A DNA stretch of 64,000 nt from an uncultured Prochlorococcus sp. (GCA_902535175.1 CACASR010000007.1:1-64000); one strand, 5' to 3'. Counted from the stretch's first letter, positions 10,032 through 18,961 are shown. Notes: generated by a model from the sequence alone, not told the origin. Made by a program: numbers and translations.

Positions 10032-10205
10032 TTAAATAAATTTTTGATAATAATTATTCTTATAAGAAGATTGCACTTGATTACTATAATTAAGTGTTGT
10101 TTTCTTATCCTTGCTAAATGATTTAATTAATATAGTAGAAGTGATTATTATAATTAGTATGATTAATAAATCTCCAACAGTAATGCCTCTCTCCTTAAGA
10201 TTCAT
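10032..10205 (-). CDS. 57-aa pilin-like small membrane protein (internal ATG of the 78-aa track ORF preferred)
   Basis: MNLKERGITVGDLLIILIIIITSTIL: class III prepilin-like basic leader, Gly, then hydrophobic helix. Confidence 0.6.
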   Translation of the reverse strand: MNLKERGITVGDLLIILIIIITSTILIKSFSKDKKTTLNYSNQVQSSYKNNYYQKFI

Positions 10206-10367
10206 AATAAAACATATATTTTGTTTAAATATAGCCTTTTTTAATTGATAAACTAATATTTTTAACAAACGTGCTAAAAATATATATTAAGTAAATATAA
10301 AAAGAATATAAAAATATTAAGAATAAAACCTTTTGAATCATATAAAAAAAATAGATGATTTACTTAT

Positions 10368-10547
10368 ATGGAAGACAAAAAAAAATTTAGTAGTTCCAAA
10401 ACTCCCGATTTTTTCTCTAAAGAGATGATTATCACAAAAAAATCACTTAACGAAAATCAACTCAAATTTACTTATCAAAAACAGCTAATCTCAAATTTAG
10501 ATTATAAGCACAAGGAATGGTCAAAATCTATTGACAGTAAATTTTAA
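10368..10547 (+). CDS. 59-aa hypothetical protein
   Basis: MEDKKKFSSSKTPDFFSKEMIITKKSLNENQLKFTYQKQLISNLDYKHKEWSKSIDSKF. Confidence 0.5.
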   Translation: MEDKKKFSSSKTPDFFSKEMIITKKSLNENQLKFTYQKQLISNLDYKHKEWSKSIDSKF

Positions 10548-10696
10548 AAGCTTTTGTTGATTATATTTAAAAGTTTATTTCTTTTACTTGTATTTTTCTC
10601 TTCCCAATAAAGTGTAACTTCATCATTAATGATAGGTTTTGCTTCATAAGCTAGATACCAAAGAATAAATCCGACAGGAAATATTAAAATATGCAT
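10544..10696 (-). CDS. 50-aa hypothetical protein with N-terminal TM helix
   Basis: MHILIFPVGFILWYLAYEAKPIINDEVTLYWEEKNTSKRNKLLNIINKSF; 4-nt convergent overlap with previous ORF. Confidence 0.55.
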   Translation of the reverse strand: MHILIFPVGFILWYLAYEAKPIINDEVTLYWEEKNTSKRNKLLNIINKSF

Positions 10697-10725
10697 AGCA
10701 AAATTAGTTGACTTAAATTAAATAT

Positions 10726-10736
10726 AGTGCAACACT
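10726..10736. promoter_or_regulatory. candidate operator copy 1 (AGTGCAACACT)
   Basis: AGTGNNNCACT palindrome immediately upstream of TATAAT (10737-10742). Confidence 0.5.
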
Positions 10737-10747
10737 TATAATGTGCA

Positions 10748-10758
10748 AGTGTGACACT
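10748..10758. promoter_or_regulatory. candidate operator copy 2 (AGTGTGACACT)
   Basis: Perfect 5+1+5 palindrome, centre 22 bp from copy 1, just downstream of TATAAT. Confidence 0.6.
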
Positions 10759-10772
10759 AATTTTTTTTAATT

Positions 10773-11138
10773 ATGCCCTCTCCGAGGAAAAGAATTGGTT
10801 TTTTGCCAAGTGAAGAAGTTCATGAAATTATTGAAAAATTGTGCACAGCTAATGAATTTAGTCAGTCAAAGGTTACAGGTTTATTGGTCGAAGAAGCGTT
10901 GAGGTCTCGAGGTGTATTGAATGAATCTTTGAGTCAAGATAAAATATTAAAACTGGATTTAATTAATTTTTCTTTTGATCAAGAAATATTCTCTGAAAAC
11001 AATAAATCTCCACTTAATGTGGAAGACTATGAAGTTAATAAAAAAGTATTATCGGATAATATCAAAATGATGCATGAATTTATTGAGTTTAAGTATTTTA
11101 AGAAAATTATGAAGCGAAATAATAATATTATTGAATAA
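10773..11138 (+). CDS. putative ribbon-helix-helix DNA-binding protein (121 aa)
   Basis: KRIGFLPSEEVHEIIEKLCTANEFSQSKVTGLLVEEAL fits an RHH pattern; flanked by candidate operators. Confidence 0.65.
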   Translation: MPSPRKRIGFLPSEEVHEIIEKLCTANEFSQSKVTGLLVEEALRSRGVLNESLSQDKILKLDLINFSFDQEIFSENNKSPLNVEDYEVNKKVLSDNIKMMHEFIEFKYFKKIMKRNNNIIE

Positions 11139-11140
11139 AT

Positions 11141-11151
11141 AGTGTCACACT
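11141..11151. promoter_or_regulatory. candidate operator copy 3 (AGTGTCACACT)
   Basis: Exact reverse complement of copy 2, directly after the RHH stop codon; extended palindrome TAGTGTCACACTA. Confidence 0.5.
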
Positions 11152-11275
11152 ATTAATGTTTATATGAGAATGCTATTCAATGGAATTCAGAAGCTAAGCA
11201 AAGATAAATATTTTTGAATATTTCTATTCAACTTCTTAAAGAGGGATCCAAAATAAATTGAATCTTTAAAAATTC

Positions 11276-11316
11276 AGCGGACTAAATCCTCGTGGAGATA
11301 TGAACCTTAGCCCGCT
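11276..11316 (-). ncRNA. candidate structured RNA or hairpin element
   Basis: 10-nt arms AGCGGACTAA/TTAGCCCGCT; the single mismatch becomes a G-U pair on the minus strand; GC-rich island in AT-rich intergenic DNA. Confidence 0.35.
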
Positions 11317-11406
11317 TTAAAAAAATAGCAATAAAAAAATATAAATACAATAAGTATGTTAATTTACTTTGGATTTAAAATTGGATTATAAAAACTATAA
11401 ATTTAA

Positions 11407-11559
11407 ATGGCAGTAAATGAATTAAATGAAGATACACAGGATAAAATAAGTGATCTTCTTGAAAATATTCAGCAAATAGAGAAACTTAAAAATAAAGATA
11501 TACGAATTTTGCTTGATAAGATAGTTAGAAAATATGGAGGAAAAGTAGTAAATAAATGA
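11407..11559 (+). CDS. 50-aa hypothetical protein
   Basis: MAVNELNEDTQDKISDLLENIQQIEKLKNKDIRILLDKIVRKYGGKVVNK; ATGA overlap with following pseudogene. Confidence 0.55.
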   Translation: MAVNELNEDTQDKISDLLENIQQIEKLKNKDIRILLDKIVRKYGGKVVNK

Positions 11560-11942
11560 AACGCTTATTAATCCCATTATTAGTTTTGCTTACTTTACCA
11601 AGTGATTTTCATAGCTCCCAATTGTATAATCAGAAGGATTTATAGTCACCTCAGTAAGCAGTAAGGAATCTATCGATTTAGCAAAATACCTAAAGATAAT
11701 GGTGTAGTTAAATATTAAGCATATTGGTGCCGTAATTGCATTAAACAAAGTGAATTATTTGGTAAGCAAGCTAATAGAGAACTTAATGTAGTTGAATGTT
11801 CAAGAGATGGCATAAATAGTCAAACTCAATTATGCATTGATAAAAAAATTAAAGGGTTTCCCACATGGGAAATAAATGGAAAAAAATTTTAAGTATATTA
11901 CCACCAAAAAAGTTATCAAAGTTAACTGGATTTAAGTATTAA
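11556..11942 (+). pseudogene. decayed thioredoxin-like (CxxC) exported protein
   Basis: Signal-like MKRLLIPLLVLLTL..., then stop and frameshifts; readable pieces AYWCRNCIKQSELFGKQANRELNVVECSRDGINSQTQLCIDKKIKGFPTWEINGKKF and SILPPKKLSKLTGFKY. Confidence 0.75.
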
Positions 11943-11965
11943 GGTATATGTAAGAAGATTAATGG

Positions 11966-12115
11966 CTAGATATTAAAGGTGATTTCTTGAGTCCCTTTCA
12001 TACAACCTCCAGCGGGATAATTAATTACTTTTTTTGATATTAATCCAATACTTATAGCAACTATTCCAATACCAAATAAAGCTATGGATCTTTTGCTTGA
12101 GATGAGATATTTCAT
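11966..12115 (-). CDS. 49-aa single-TM hypothetical protein
   Basis: MKYLISSKRSIALFGIGIVAISIGLISKKVINYPAGGCMKGTQEITFNI. Confidence 0.6.
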   Translation of the reverse strand: MKYLISSKRSIALFGIGIVAISIGLISKKVINYPAGGCMKGTQEITFNI

Positions 12116-12256
12116 TGAAGATTTATAATTACATATTATTAGAGATTATGAGATTATTACGTGGATTTTTTTGTATAAAAAAAATAATAAGTAACCCTAA
12201 ATCTTATTTATTTAAAATAATTTTTAGATATGAGAAATCTTGAAAATCCTTATTCA

Positions 12257-12298
12257 ATAAATGCTTATATCTTTTTTGAGCATTTATAGTTTTTATTT
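12257..12298 (+). terminator. possible intrinsic terminator
   Basis: ATAAATGCT / AGCATTTAT 9-bp stem followed by AGTTTTTATTT. Confidence 0.4.
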
Positions 12299-12338
12299 GA
12301 CAGTCTTTTTATAATTAATATGCGACTTTTATTTTTTT

Positions 12339-12470
12339 ATGAAAAATAAAGAATTTAATGTGACTCAAGGAATGGCTTTGTTACTTTTGAAGCCATTAAA
12401 TTTACCCGCTAACTACGTCCTTAATCTCATATTATATATAACTAATCCTAGTAACAATATTGGTTACTAA
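12339..12470 (+). CDS. possible 43-aa small ORF
   Basis: MKNKEFNVTQGMALLLLKPLNLPANYVLNLILYITNPSNNIGY; 4-nt convergent overlap with DUF1651 gene. Confidence 0.35.
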   Translation: MKNKEFNVTQGMALLLLKPLNLPANYVLNLILYITNPSNNIGY

Positions 12471-12718
12471 GAGTCTTTCCAAACTGGTTTGGTTCTCCTC
12501 CAACCTTGAGCAATTAACTTTTTCCATTCATCTCTGGCTTTATCAACTTTAAGTTCTTCTCTAGTTGTCATTAGAGGTGGTTCTTTTCCTAAAACACCAA
12601 GAATTTTTCCAGAGTCAATAAACATATATTCAAAAAATTTATCTTTATTTTGATTATTCTTTGAAAACCTTTTAACCCTTGAACGATTGGAATTTATAAG
12701 CCAAAAATTTTCTGTCAA
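12467..12718 (-). CDS. DUF1651-family protein
   Basis: WLI...GKILGVLG...MTTREELKVDKARDEWKKLIAQGWRRTKP pattern typical of picocyanobacterial DUF1651. Confidence 0.7.
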   Translation of the reverse strand: MTENFWLINSNRSRVKRFSKNNQNKDKFFEYMFIDSGKILGVLGKEPPLMTTREELKVDKARDEWKKLIAQGWRRTKPVWKDS

Positions 12719-12729
12719 TCTTACTTATT

Positions 12730-13017
12730 TTATGTTTTCTCAATTGGAGCCATTGTTAATCCTTTGCTGAAAAGTTGCTCATGATATAGCTCTGCCTGTT
12801 CAAGATTACCTCTCCATACCTCCGCCGATCCTGTATTGTCTACTTTTATGGTTAGATTCCATGCTCTTTTTTCACTCATGCTTGGGATTATTGTTAGAAG
12901 ACAATTTGCGACATGCTGAAAAGTATTAAAATTGTCATCAAGAACTATAACCCTTGCTTCTGGATATTTTGCTTTAGATTTCTTTGGATCTAAGGCTGTG
13001 TTAAGTGAATTAAACAT
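12730..13017 (-). CDS. clpS: ATP-dependent Clp protease adaptor ClpS
   Basis: VIVLDDNFNTFQHVANCLLTIIPSMS...AEVWRGNLEQAELYHEQL. Confidence 0.92.
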   Translation of the reverse strand: MFNSLNTALDPKKSKAKYPEARVIVLDDNFNTFQHVANCLLTIIPSMSEKRAWNLTIKVDNTGSAEVWRGNLEQAELYHEQLFSKGLTMAPIEKT

Positions 13018-13084
13018 TATTGTCTTTAATAGTTTTATAAAATAAAAATTTCACCTATGTTCTTCAATTGAAAAGTTTTGAAAA

Positions 13085-13158
<74 letters not shown>

Positions 13159-13187
13159 ATGGGAATATTGTAAAGCATTGGTTGTAC

Positions 13188-13670
13188 TTAATTACCATTT
13201 TGAAAATTTATTTGTTTGTGGGCCTCATATATAGCAATTCCGCATGCTACAGAAAGGTTTAGACTTCTAACCCCTTTTTGATCATGGTTGCCAGTCTGTA
13301 AATTTGGCATAAATATTGATATTAAAAAGTCGCTTTTATTAATAATGGAATCTGGTAATCCTGAATCTTCCCTCCCAAATAGCAAAATATCATCTTGATT
13401 AAATTTGAAATCCTTCAAATATAATCCATTTTTTTTACTAAAAGAAATTATTCTTTTTGTTGCTTTTGCCGTCGAAAATTTTTCAAAATTCTCGTACTTT
13501 TTAACAGTAACTAGAGGCCAATAGTCTAATCCTGCTCTTTTTAAATATTTATCTTCTAGTTTAAAACCCAAGGGCTCTATAAGATTTAAAGGTACATTAA
13601 ACGCAGCACATGATCTGGCAATATTGCCAGTATTTTGTGGAATTCTAGGTTCAAAAAGAGCGACTTCCAA
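13188..13670 (-). CDS. trmL: tRNA (cytidine/uridine-34 2'-O)-methyltransferase TrmL (SPOUT)
   Basis: PRIPQNTGNIARSCAAF, LLFGREDSGLP, SLNLSVACGIAIYE. Confidence 0.92.
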   Translation of the reverse strand: MEVALFEPRIPQNTGNIARSCAAFNVPLNLIEPLGFKLEDKYLKRAGLDYWPLVTVKKYENFEKFSTAKATKRIISFSKKNGLYLKDFKFNQDDILLFGREDSGLPDSIINKSDFLISIFMPNLQTGNHDQKGVRSLNLSVACGIAIYEAHKQINFQNGN

Positions 13671-13672
13671 TT

Positions 13673-14233
13673 TTAAGTAGGTATTTCAATACTTATTTCA
13701 TCTATTTTTATTGCTCTGCCGTTTATTGCAAGCCAATTATCTTCTGATATTTTGGTTATTCTCTTTTGAAGTTCGCCAATTCTTTCAATATAAGTATTGC
13801 CAATTTTATATTCAGAGACGAGACTCCATCCTACTTGTTCTCCAACAATAATTGTTATGCTTTTTCTTTTCATTAAGAGACTTATAAGTAAATTCATTTT
13901 TGTTGACCATTCATTTTGTTCCTTGCCAATACTTTTCATAACGAATCCGCCAATCGAATCTATTAATAATGGACCTTCTTCTTTCCTTAATGCATTTAAT
14001 AGATCTGTAGTTTCTATTAATTTCCAATCTTTTGGCCTTCTTTTTCGATGTAAATTAATTTTTTCTTGCCATTCTTTATCATCCAAATTGTTTTCAGATA
14101 AGGCAACATATGATAATTTTTTTACGTCCTTTGCAAGATGCTCAGCGAATTCACTTTTGCCACTCTTTGTCCCCCCTGTAATAAAAACTAAACGAGATGA
14201 ATATTCACTAATACTTAAATCCTTGTCATTCAT
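13673..14233 (-). CDS. cobU: adenosylcobinamide kinase/adenosylcobinamide-phosphate guanylyltransferase
   Basis: FITGGTKSGKSEFAE P-loop; LLIDSIGGFV; VVGEQVGWSLV. Confidence 0.88.
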   Translation of the reverse strand: MNDKDLSISEYSSRLVFITGGTKSGKSEFAEHLAKDVKKLSYVALSENNLDDKEWQEKINLHRKRRPKDWKLIETTDLLNALRKEEGPLLIDSIGGFVMKSIGKEQNEWSTKMNLLISLLMKRKSITIIVGEQVGWSLVSEYKIGNTYIERIGELQKRITKISEDNWLAINGRAIKIDEISIEIPT

Positions 14234-14243
14234 AAATTCTCTA

Positions 14244-14555
14244 TTACTTAGAGAAATACCACCATGTTGCTAAAGGAATAATTGTGGCAGCAATTAATAA
14301 ACCTATAACTATATAAGTAGCAGTTGAACTCTCAGCATCTTTGGATCTCATAGTGTTAAAATTTGGATCCACTACAGGATTGTCAATAGATGAAGGCTGA
14401 CTTTTTTCGTAATTTATAACAGTCTTCTGTTGAGTAACACCAAAATATTTATTTATACCACTAATTTCATTAGCGTATGTACTTGAGGGGATAATAATAA
14501 AAATTAAGCCTGTAAAGATAATAGAAAATAAATATTTATAAATGTTTAGGTTCAT
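14244..14555 (-). CDS. hypothetical protein with signal peptide and C-terminal TM
   Basis: ORF track; hydrophobic N-terminus ending ...STYANE, C-terminal TM. Confidence 0.75.
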   Translation of the reverse strand: MNLNIYKYLFSIIFTGLIFIIIPSSTYANEISGINKYFGVTQQKTVINYEKSQPSSIDNPVVDPNFNTMRSKDAESSTATYIVIGLLIAATIIPLATWWYFSK

Positions 14556-14666
14556 TTTAAAAGGTTTTGGTTAATTATATATTAAAAACGATATGTTTGA
14601 GCAATTTTAAATGTACTAAACAATATAATAATTGCATAATTTAATTAGAAATAACATATTTAAGAT

Positions 14667-15293
14667 ATGGGATTCAATGGAAAATCATTAATATTAGTCG
14701 GTTCAATACTCTTTATTTTTCAGATAGCAAATTTCATTTCAATAGAAACAATCACTCCTGAGCTTGAAAGAGCACAAGTGTTGGCCGCAATAGCTTCTTT
14801 AATTATTATTTTGATAGGTTTTTTATTTAAACAATTCAAACCATTAGCTGGTGAAAAAGCTGCTTTAAAAGGAGAAAATAAGTTTCTCTTCGATAGAAAC
14901 ATGCCAGATGAAGTTATTGATGAACTTGCATGGGGTTCTGAAGCAATATTAACTTCTACAGCAGCAGCAGCAATATTAATCCACAATGATGGCGTTAATA
15001 TATTAAGGAGAGGAATCACTTCAAGAAATGATTTTAAACCTGGGGAAACTTGTCTAAGATCTATAAAAGATATGAAATTAATATCATTAGCAAATACTAA
15101 ATTTTATCCTGGAAGAGATGAATTTTTTAATTTTTGCGCCGAAATCCCATCTATCTTAGTTGTACCTATAAATAATAAGGCTTTTATATTGATTGGGGGC
15201 TGGAGTGCTAAGTGTTTTACGAAGTCTGATGAAAAATGGATTAATAACTGGTCCAAAAAAATTAATAATATTTTTACAAAAAATAAAATTTAG
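14667..15293 (+). CDS. cofactor assembly of complex C subunit B (CCB2/CCB4-like)
   Basis: Two N-terminal TMs plus LAWGSEAILTSTAAAAILIHNDG...RRG domain resembling CCB2/CCB4. Confidence 0.78.
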   Translation: MGFNGKSLILVGSILFIFQIANFISIETITPELERAQVLAAIASLIIILIGFLFKQFKPLAGEKAALKGENKFLFDRNMPDEVIDELAWGSEAILTSTAAAAILIHNDGVNILRRGITSRNDFKPGETCLRSIKDMKLISLANTKFYPGRDEFFNFCAEIPSILVVPINNKAFILIGGWSAKCFTKSDEKWINNWSKKINNIFTKNKI

Positions 15294-15913
15294 AAATAAA
15301 TTATTGATTTTACTCTTTTATCTTTTGCTTTAAAGCTTACTGATTCAGTAGATAAATTATAGTAAGCATTTTCTGAATTTATTTCATATTTATTTTCGTT
15401 ATTTTCATCTTTTAATATATATTTTACTGGATTGAAAAATTCAATTACGTTATCTGAACCCAATAAGGCTTTTCCTGAACTTAAGATGATATTTTTATTT
15501 TCAAATCTTATATTACCCTCTAATTGATAGTTAGTATTTTCTATATTCCAAATAAAATTATCAGCATATAAAAAATCCCCATCTTTTTTAAGAGTTTTTA
15601 ATTTAACATTACCTTTCAATTTCAGGAGTTTATTGTTGTCTGATAATATAGATTCTTCTGAACTAATAATATATTTAGTTTCATCTCCATTGAGAACATT
15701 AATAATAGGGTTTTTTAATTCGAATTTTAATTCAATATTGTCATAACTTGAATTTGGACTGGTAATTGAGTATATTTTATCTCCATTTTTAGAGAAAATA
15801 GTCATATCTAAACTTTCTATTTTTTGTATTACTTTATTTCTATCAATTACATTTGGGGCGCAACCAAGCATAAATAATGGAAGGAAAATTATTAATCTAT
15901 TAATGTTGCTCAT
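15290..15913 (-). CDS. lptC: LptC-like LPS export periplasmic lipoprotein
   Basis: Lipobox-like LFMLGCAP; LptC-like repeating beta pattern. Confidence 0.7.
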   Translation of the reverse strand: MSNINRLIIFLPLFMLGCAPNVIDRNKVIQKIESLDMTIFSKNGDKIYSITSPNSSYDNIELKFELKNPIINVLNGDETKYIISSEESILSDNNKLLKLKGNVKLKTLKKDGDFLYADNFIWNIENTNYQLEGNIRFENKNIILSSGKALLGSDNVIEFFNPVKYILKDENNENKYEINSENAYYNLSTESVSFKAKDKRVKSIIYF

Positions 15914-17441
15914 ACTCCAGTTTAGTTATGATTGGAGTGGGTTTTGGAAGACTTGAGTTACTTACTAATAATCCCCAACTTAATTGATTTTTCCAAGGAA
16001 TTTCTTCTCTGTAAATAGAACCTAATTGCTCATTAATTTTTGTAGATAATTCGGGCAATAAAGGTATTAATAACAATCCTATTATTCGGGTACTTTCTAG
16101 AACGTTATAAATAATATGTTTAACTAAAGGTAGATTTTCTTTATCTTTTATTAACAGCCATGGCTGATTATCATTCAAATACAAATTTGTATTAATTGCT
16201 AAGCTAAGAACTTCATTAGCTGCTAGATCTAATTTATAGTTATCAAAGTTATAAATATAGTTTTCGACTGCAATTTTGGCAGAATTCTCTAATTTATTTT
16301 CACTTAAAAATTTTTCATTATTTGGCACTTTATTATCAAACCATTTTCTAGACATAGATGATGTTCTATTTAATAAATTACCAATTGTATTAGCTAAGTC
16401 ATTATTGATAATGTCAACAAATCTTTTATCTTGAAAATCTCCATCATTTCCTAGTGATATGTCTTTAATGAGGTACCACCTTACAGGATCATTTCCATAT
16501 TTTGTAAGCAATAAATCAGGGTCAAGTACATTTCCCAAGCTTTTACCCATTTTTTGCCCCTCTCTTGTAAGAAATCCATGCCCAAAAACCTTTTTAGGAA
16601 CATTCATATTGGCAGAAATGAGCATTGCGGGCCAATATACAGCATGGAATCTCAGAATGTCTTTACCAATAAAATGAACATCAGCTGGCCATCCTCTATT
16701 AATTGATTTTTCCAATGAATGATCTGTAGCATCTGAGCTAATGGCGCTTACATATCCAAGTAAAGCATCAAACCATACATAAAAGGTATGGTTATCGTAA
16801 CCAGGGACAGGAATTCCCCATGAGACATTTGTTCTTGAAATTGAAAAATCCTTTAAACCTCTAGATACAAAATTTATAATTTCATTCTTTCTTTCTATTG
16901 GCTCTATAAAAGATGGTTCGTGGATTATTTTCTCAATTTCTTTTTGATATTTAGAAAGCCTAAAAAAGAGATTCTCTTCATTTTTCCATTCTAGATTTTT
17001 TTGATGTATAGGACACTTGTATGTTGATGAGTTTTCTGGATTATCTTTAAATTCTTCACAACCGACACAATACCAACCTTTTTGCACTCCCATATAGATA
17101 TCATCTGATGCTTTTACTCTTTCATAAAATTCATTAACAACCAATTCATGATTTTTTGAGCTTGTTCTTATAAATTTATCAAAGGATATATTCCAATTTT
17201 TCCAATCATTAGTAAAGACTTCTGAGATTTCATCACAATGTGATTTAGGTTCAATACCCTTTTCATTAGCTGTTCTTTGTATTTTTAAACCATGTTCATC
17301 AACACCAGTGATAAAAATAACATCTTCACCTGCAAGCCTTTTATACCTAGCTACTGAGTCACAAATTATTGTTGTATATACACTTCCTAAATGGGGTTTA
17401 TCATTAACATAGTATAAAGGTGTAGTAATGACAAAAGTCAT
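15900..17441 (-). CDS. metG: methionyl-tRNA synthetase
   Basis: TTPLYYVNDKPHLGS, KMGKSLGN; 14-nt overlap with lptC. Confidence 0.97.
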   Translation of the reverse strand: MTFVITTPLYYVNDKPHLGSVYTTIICDSVARYKRLAGEDVIFITGVDEHGLKIQRTANEKGIEPKSHCDEISEVFTNDWKNWNISFDKFIRTSSKNHELVVNEFYERVKASDDIYMGVQKGWYCVGCEEFKDNPENSSTYKCPIHQKNLEWKNEENLFFRLSKYQKEIEKIIHEPSFIEPIERKNEIINFVSRGLKDFSISRTNVSWGIPVPGYDNHTFYVWFDALLGYVSAISSDATDHSLEKSINRGWPADVHFIGKDILRFHAVYWPAMLISANMNVPKKVFGHGFLTREGQKMGKSLGNVLDPDLLLTKYGNDPVRWYLIKDISLGNDGDFQDKRFVDIINNDLANTIGNLLNRTSSMSRKWFDNKVPNNEKFLSENKLENSAKIAVENYIYNFDNYKLDLAANEVLSLAINTNLYLNDNQPWLLIKDKENLPLVKHIIYNVLESTRIIGLLLIPLLPELSTKINEQLGSIYREEIPWKNQLSWGLLVSNSSLPKPTPIITKLEYEQH

Positions 17442-17509
17442 AAAGCTTTTTTATTAATACTAACAGATATTTTTTAAACTAATAACAACCTATTATATTT
17501 ATTATCTTA

Positions 17510-18694
17510 TTAATAAATAAACTCTAAAAGATTACTATCATTTATAATATATTTAACTTTATATATTTTATTACTATATATTTCTATTGATACAAAAAGA
17601 GTAATAAGTATTTCTAGTGAATAATCTGGAAAATAAACCAAAGCAATATTTTTTTTATTATTAATCCATTTAACGAATATTATTTTATAAAAAGGTTTTT
17701 TTTCATTTTTAAAAAATAATGTTAAATATTTAAATTTATCATTTTTAAATATATTATTATTCTCTGATTGTCTAATCTTTGAATAATCAATAATCTTAGA
17801 TATTGAATCTTTACTTAGAACATCGTAATTGTTAATTTTATTATAGACTTGCCTTTGTATAATTAAATCAAGATATCTTCTCAATGGTGATGTACATTGT
17901 ACATACATTTTAAGGCCTAGTGATTCATGGATTCCTGGCTTAGTAGTTATGTAACTCCTTCCCATATATTGTTTTAATATTATATATTTAATATCACTAT
18001 CGTTGTATCTATTAAGTATTTCAGATGGATTGCAGTTTAATTTCTGAATCCTAAATGCAGCCGCTAAATTATATTTATTCATAAATAAACTTGTTACATA
18101 ACCCATTAATATCATTGATTCTGCAACTATAATTTGTGATATTGTTTTCTCTAGTTTAGTTAGTATAATCTTATCCTCATATAATTTAATTTTACTATTA
18201 GGACTTTCAAAAATAATTGCTCCTTGTTTTTTTCTGAATGTAATACTTTTTTCTAATAAATTTTTAATCTCAATTAATTCTATTTCTTCTTTAGGTTCTA
18301 TTTCTAATATTTCATTTGCGTCTTCATATGTTAATTGATATTTTGGTTTTATTATTGCTTCAGTTATTTCATATTTATTTATTGATCCATCGTCATTGAA
18401 TTCTATTGCTGCACTAATAGTTTCTGAAACTTTATTTTGAGCTAGATTTGCTTTTTCAAGAATATCTTTAGGTAGCATTGGGACATATTGATCAATTAAA
18501 TACAAACTGCTATTTTTCTTTCTTGCATTTAAATCAACATTAGAGTCATGCAAAATGAGTTTGCATGGATTACTAATATGTATCCATAAATTTTTTTTAT
18601 TTCCTTCTTTTATTTCTATTGAAATAGCGTCATCAACCTCATGTGGATCATCTGAGTCAATAATATATGTTTTTAAATTAGTTAAATCTTTCAA
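17510..18694 (-). CDS. rnb: minimal RNB-domain exoribonuclease (RNase II family), catalytic residues intact
   Basis: IDSDDPHEVDDAISIE and TSPLRRYLDLIIQRQ motifs; no N-terminal CSD domains visible and no clear C-terminal S1. Confidence 0.88.
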   Translation of the reverse strand: MKDLTNLKTYIIDSDDPHEVDDAISIEIKEGNKKNLWIHISNPCKLILHDSNVDLNARKKNSSLYLIDQYVPMLPKDILEKANLAQNKVSETISAAIEFNDDGSINKYEITEAIIKPKYQLTYEDANEILEIEPKEEIELIEIKNLLEKSITFRKKQGAIIFESPNSKIKLYEDKIILTKLEKTISQIIVAESMILMGYVTSLFMNKYNLAAAFRIQKLNCNPSEILNRYNDSDIKYIILKQYMGRSYITTKPGIHESLGLKMYVQCTSPLRRYLDLIIQRQVYNKINNYDVLSKDSISKIIDYSKIRQSENNNIFKNDKFKYLTLFFKNEKKPFYKIIFVKWINNKKNIALVYFPDYSLEILITLFVSIEIYSNKIYKVKYIINDSNLLEFIY

Positions 18695-18739
18695 ATATTT
18701 GAGATATTAATTATAGTGTCAACTATATTCAATATGAAA

Positions 18740-18961
18740 TTATCCTTCAGGATTTACGAAGGGTAAAAGAGCTACAATTCTGGCTCTCTTTACAGCTAAT
18801 GTAAGATCTCTTTGTTGCTTAGAGGTTAAACCTGTCATCCTTCTTGGTAGGATTTTGCCCCTCTCAGTTATGAATTTTTTTAGTAGTTCTACATCTTTAT
18901 AGTCAATAGGATCTCCAGGTTTGATAGGTGATAATTGTTTTTTAAAAATTGAATTAGGCAT
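18740..18961 (-). CDS. rpsR: 30S ribosomal protein S18
   Basis: [46 protein letters not shown]. Confidence 0.97.
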   Translation of the reverse strand: MPNSIFKKQLSPIKPGDPIDYKDVELLKKFITERGKILPRRMTGLTSKQQRDLTLAVKRARIVALLPFVNPEG

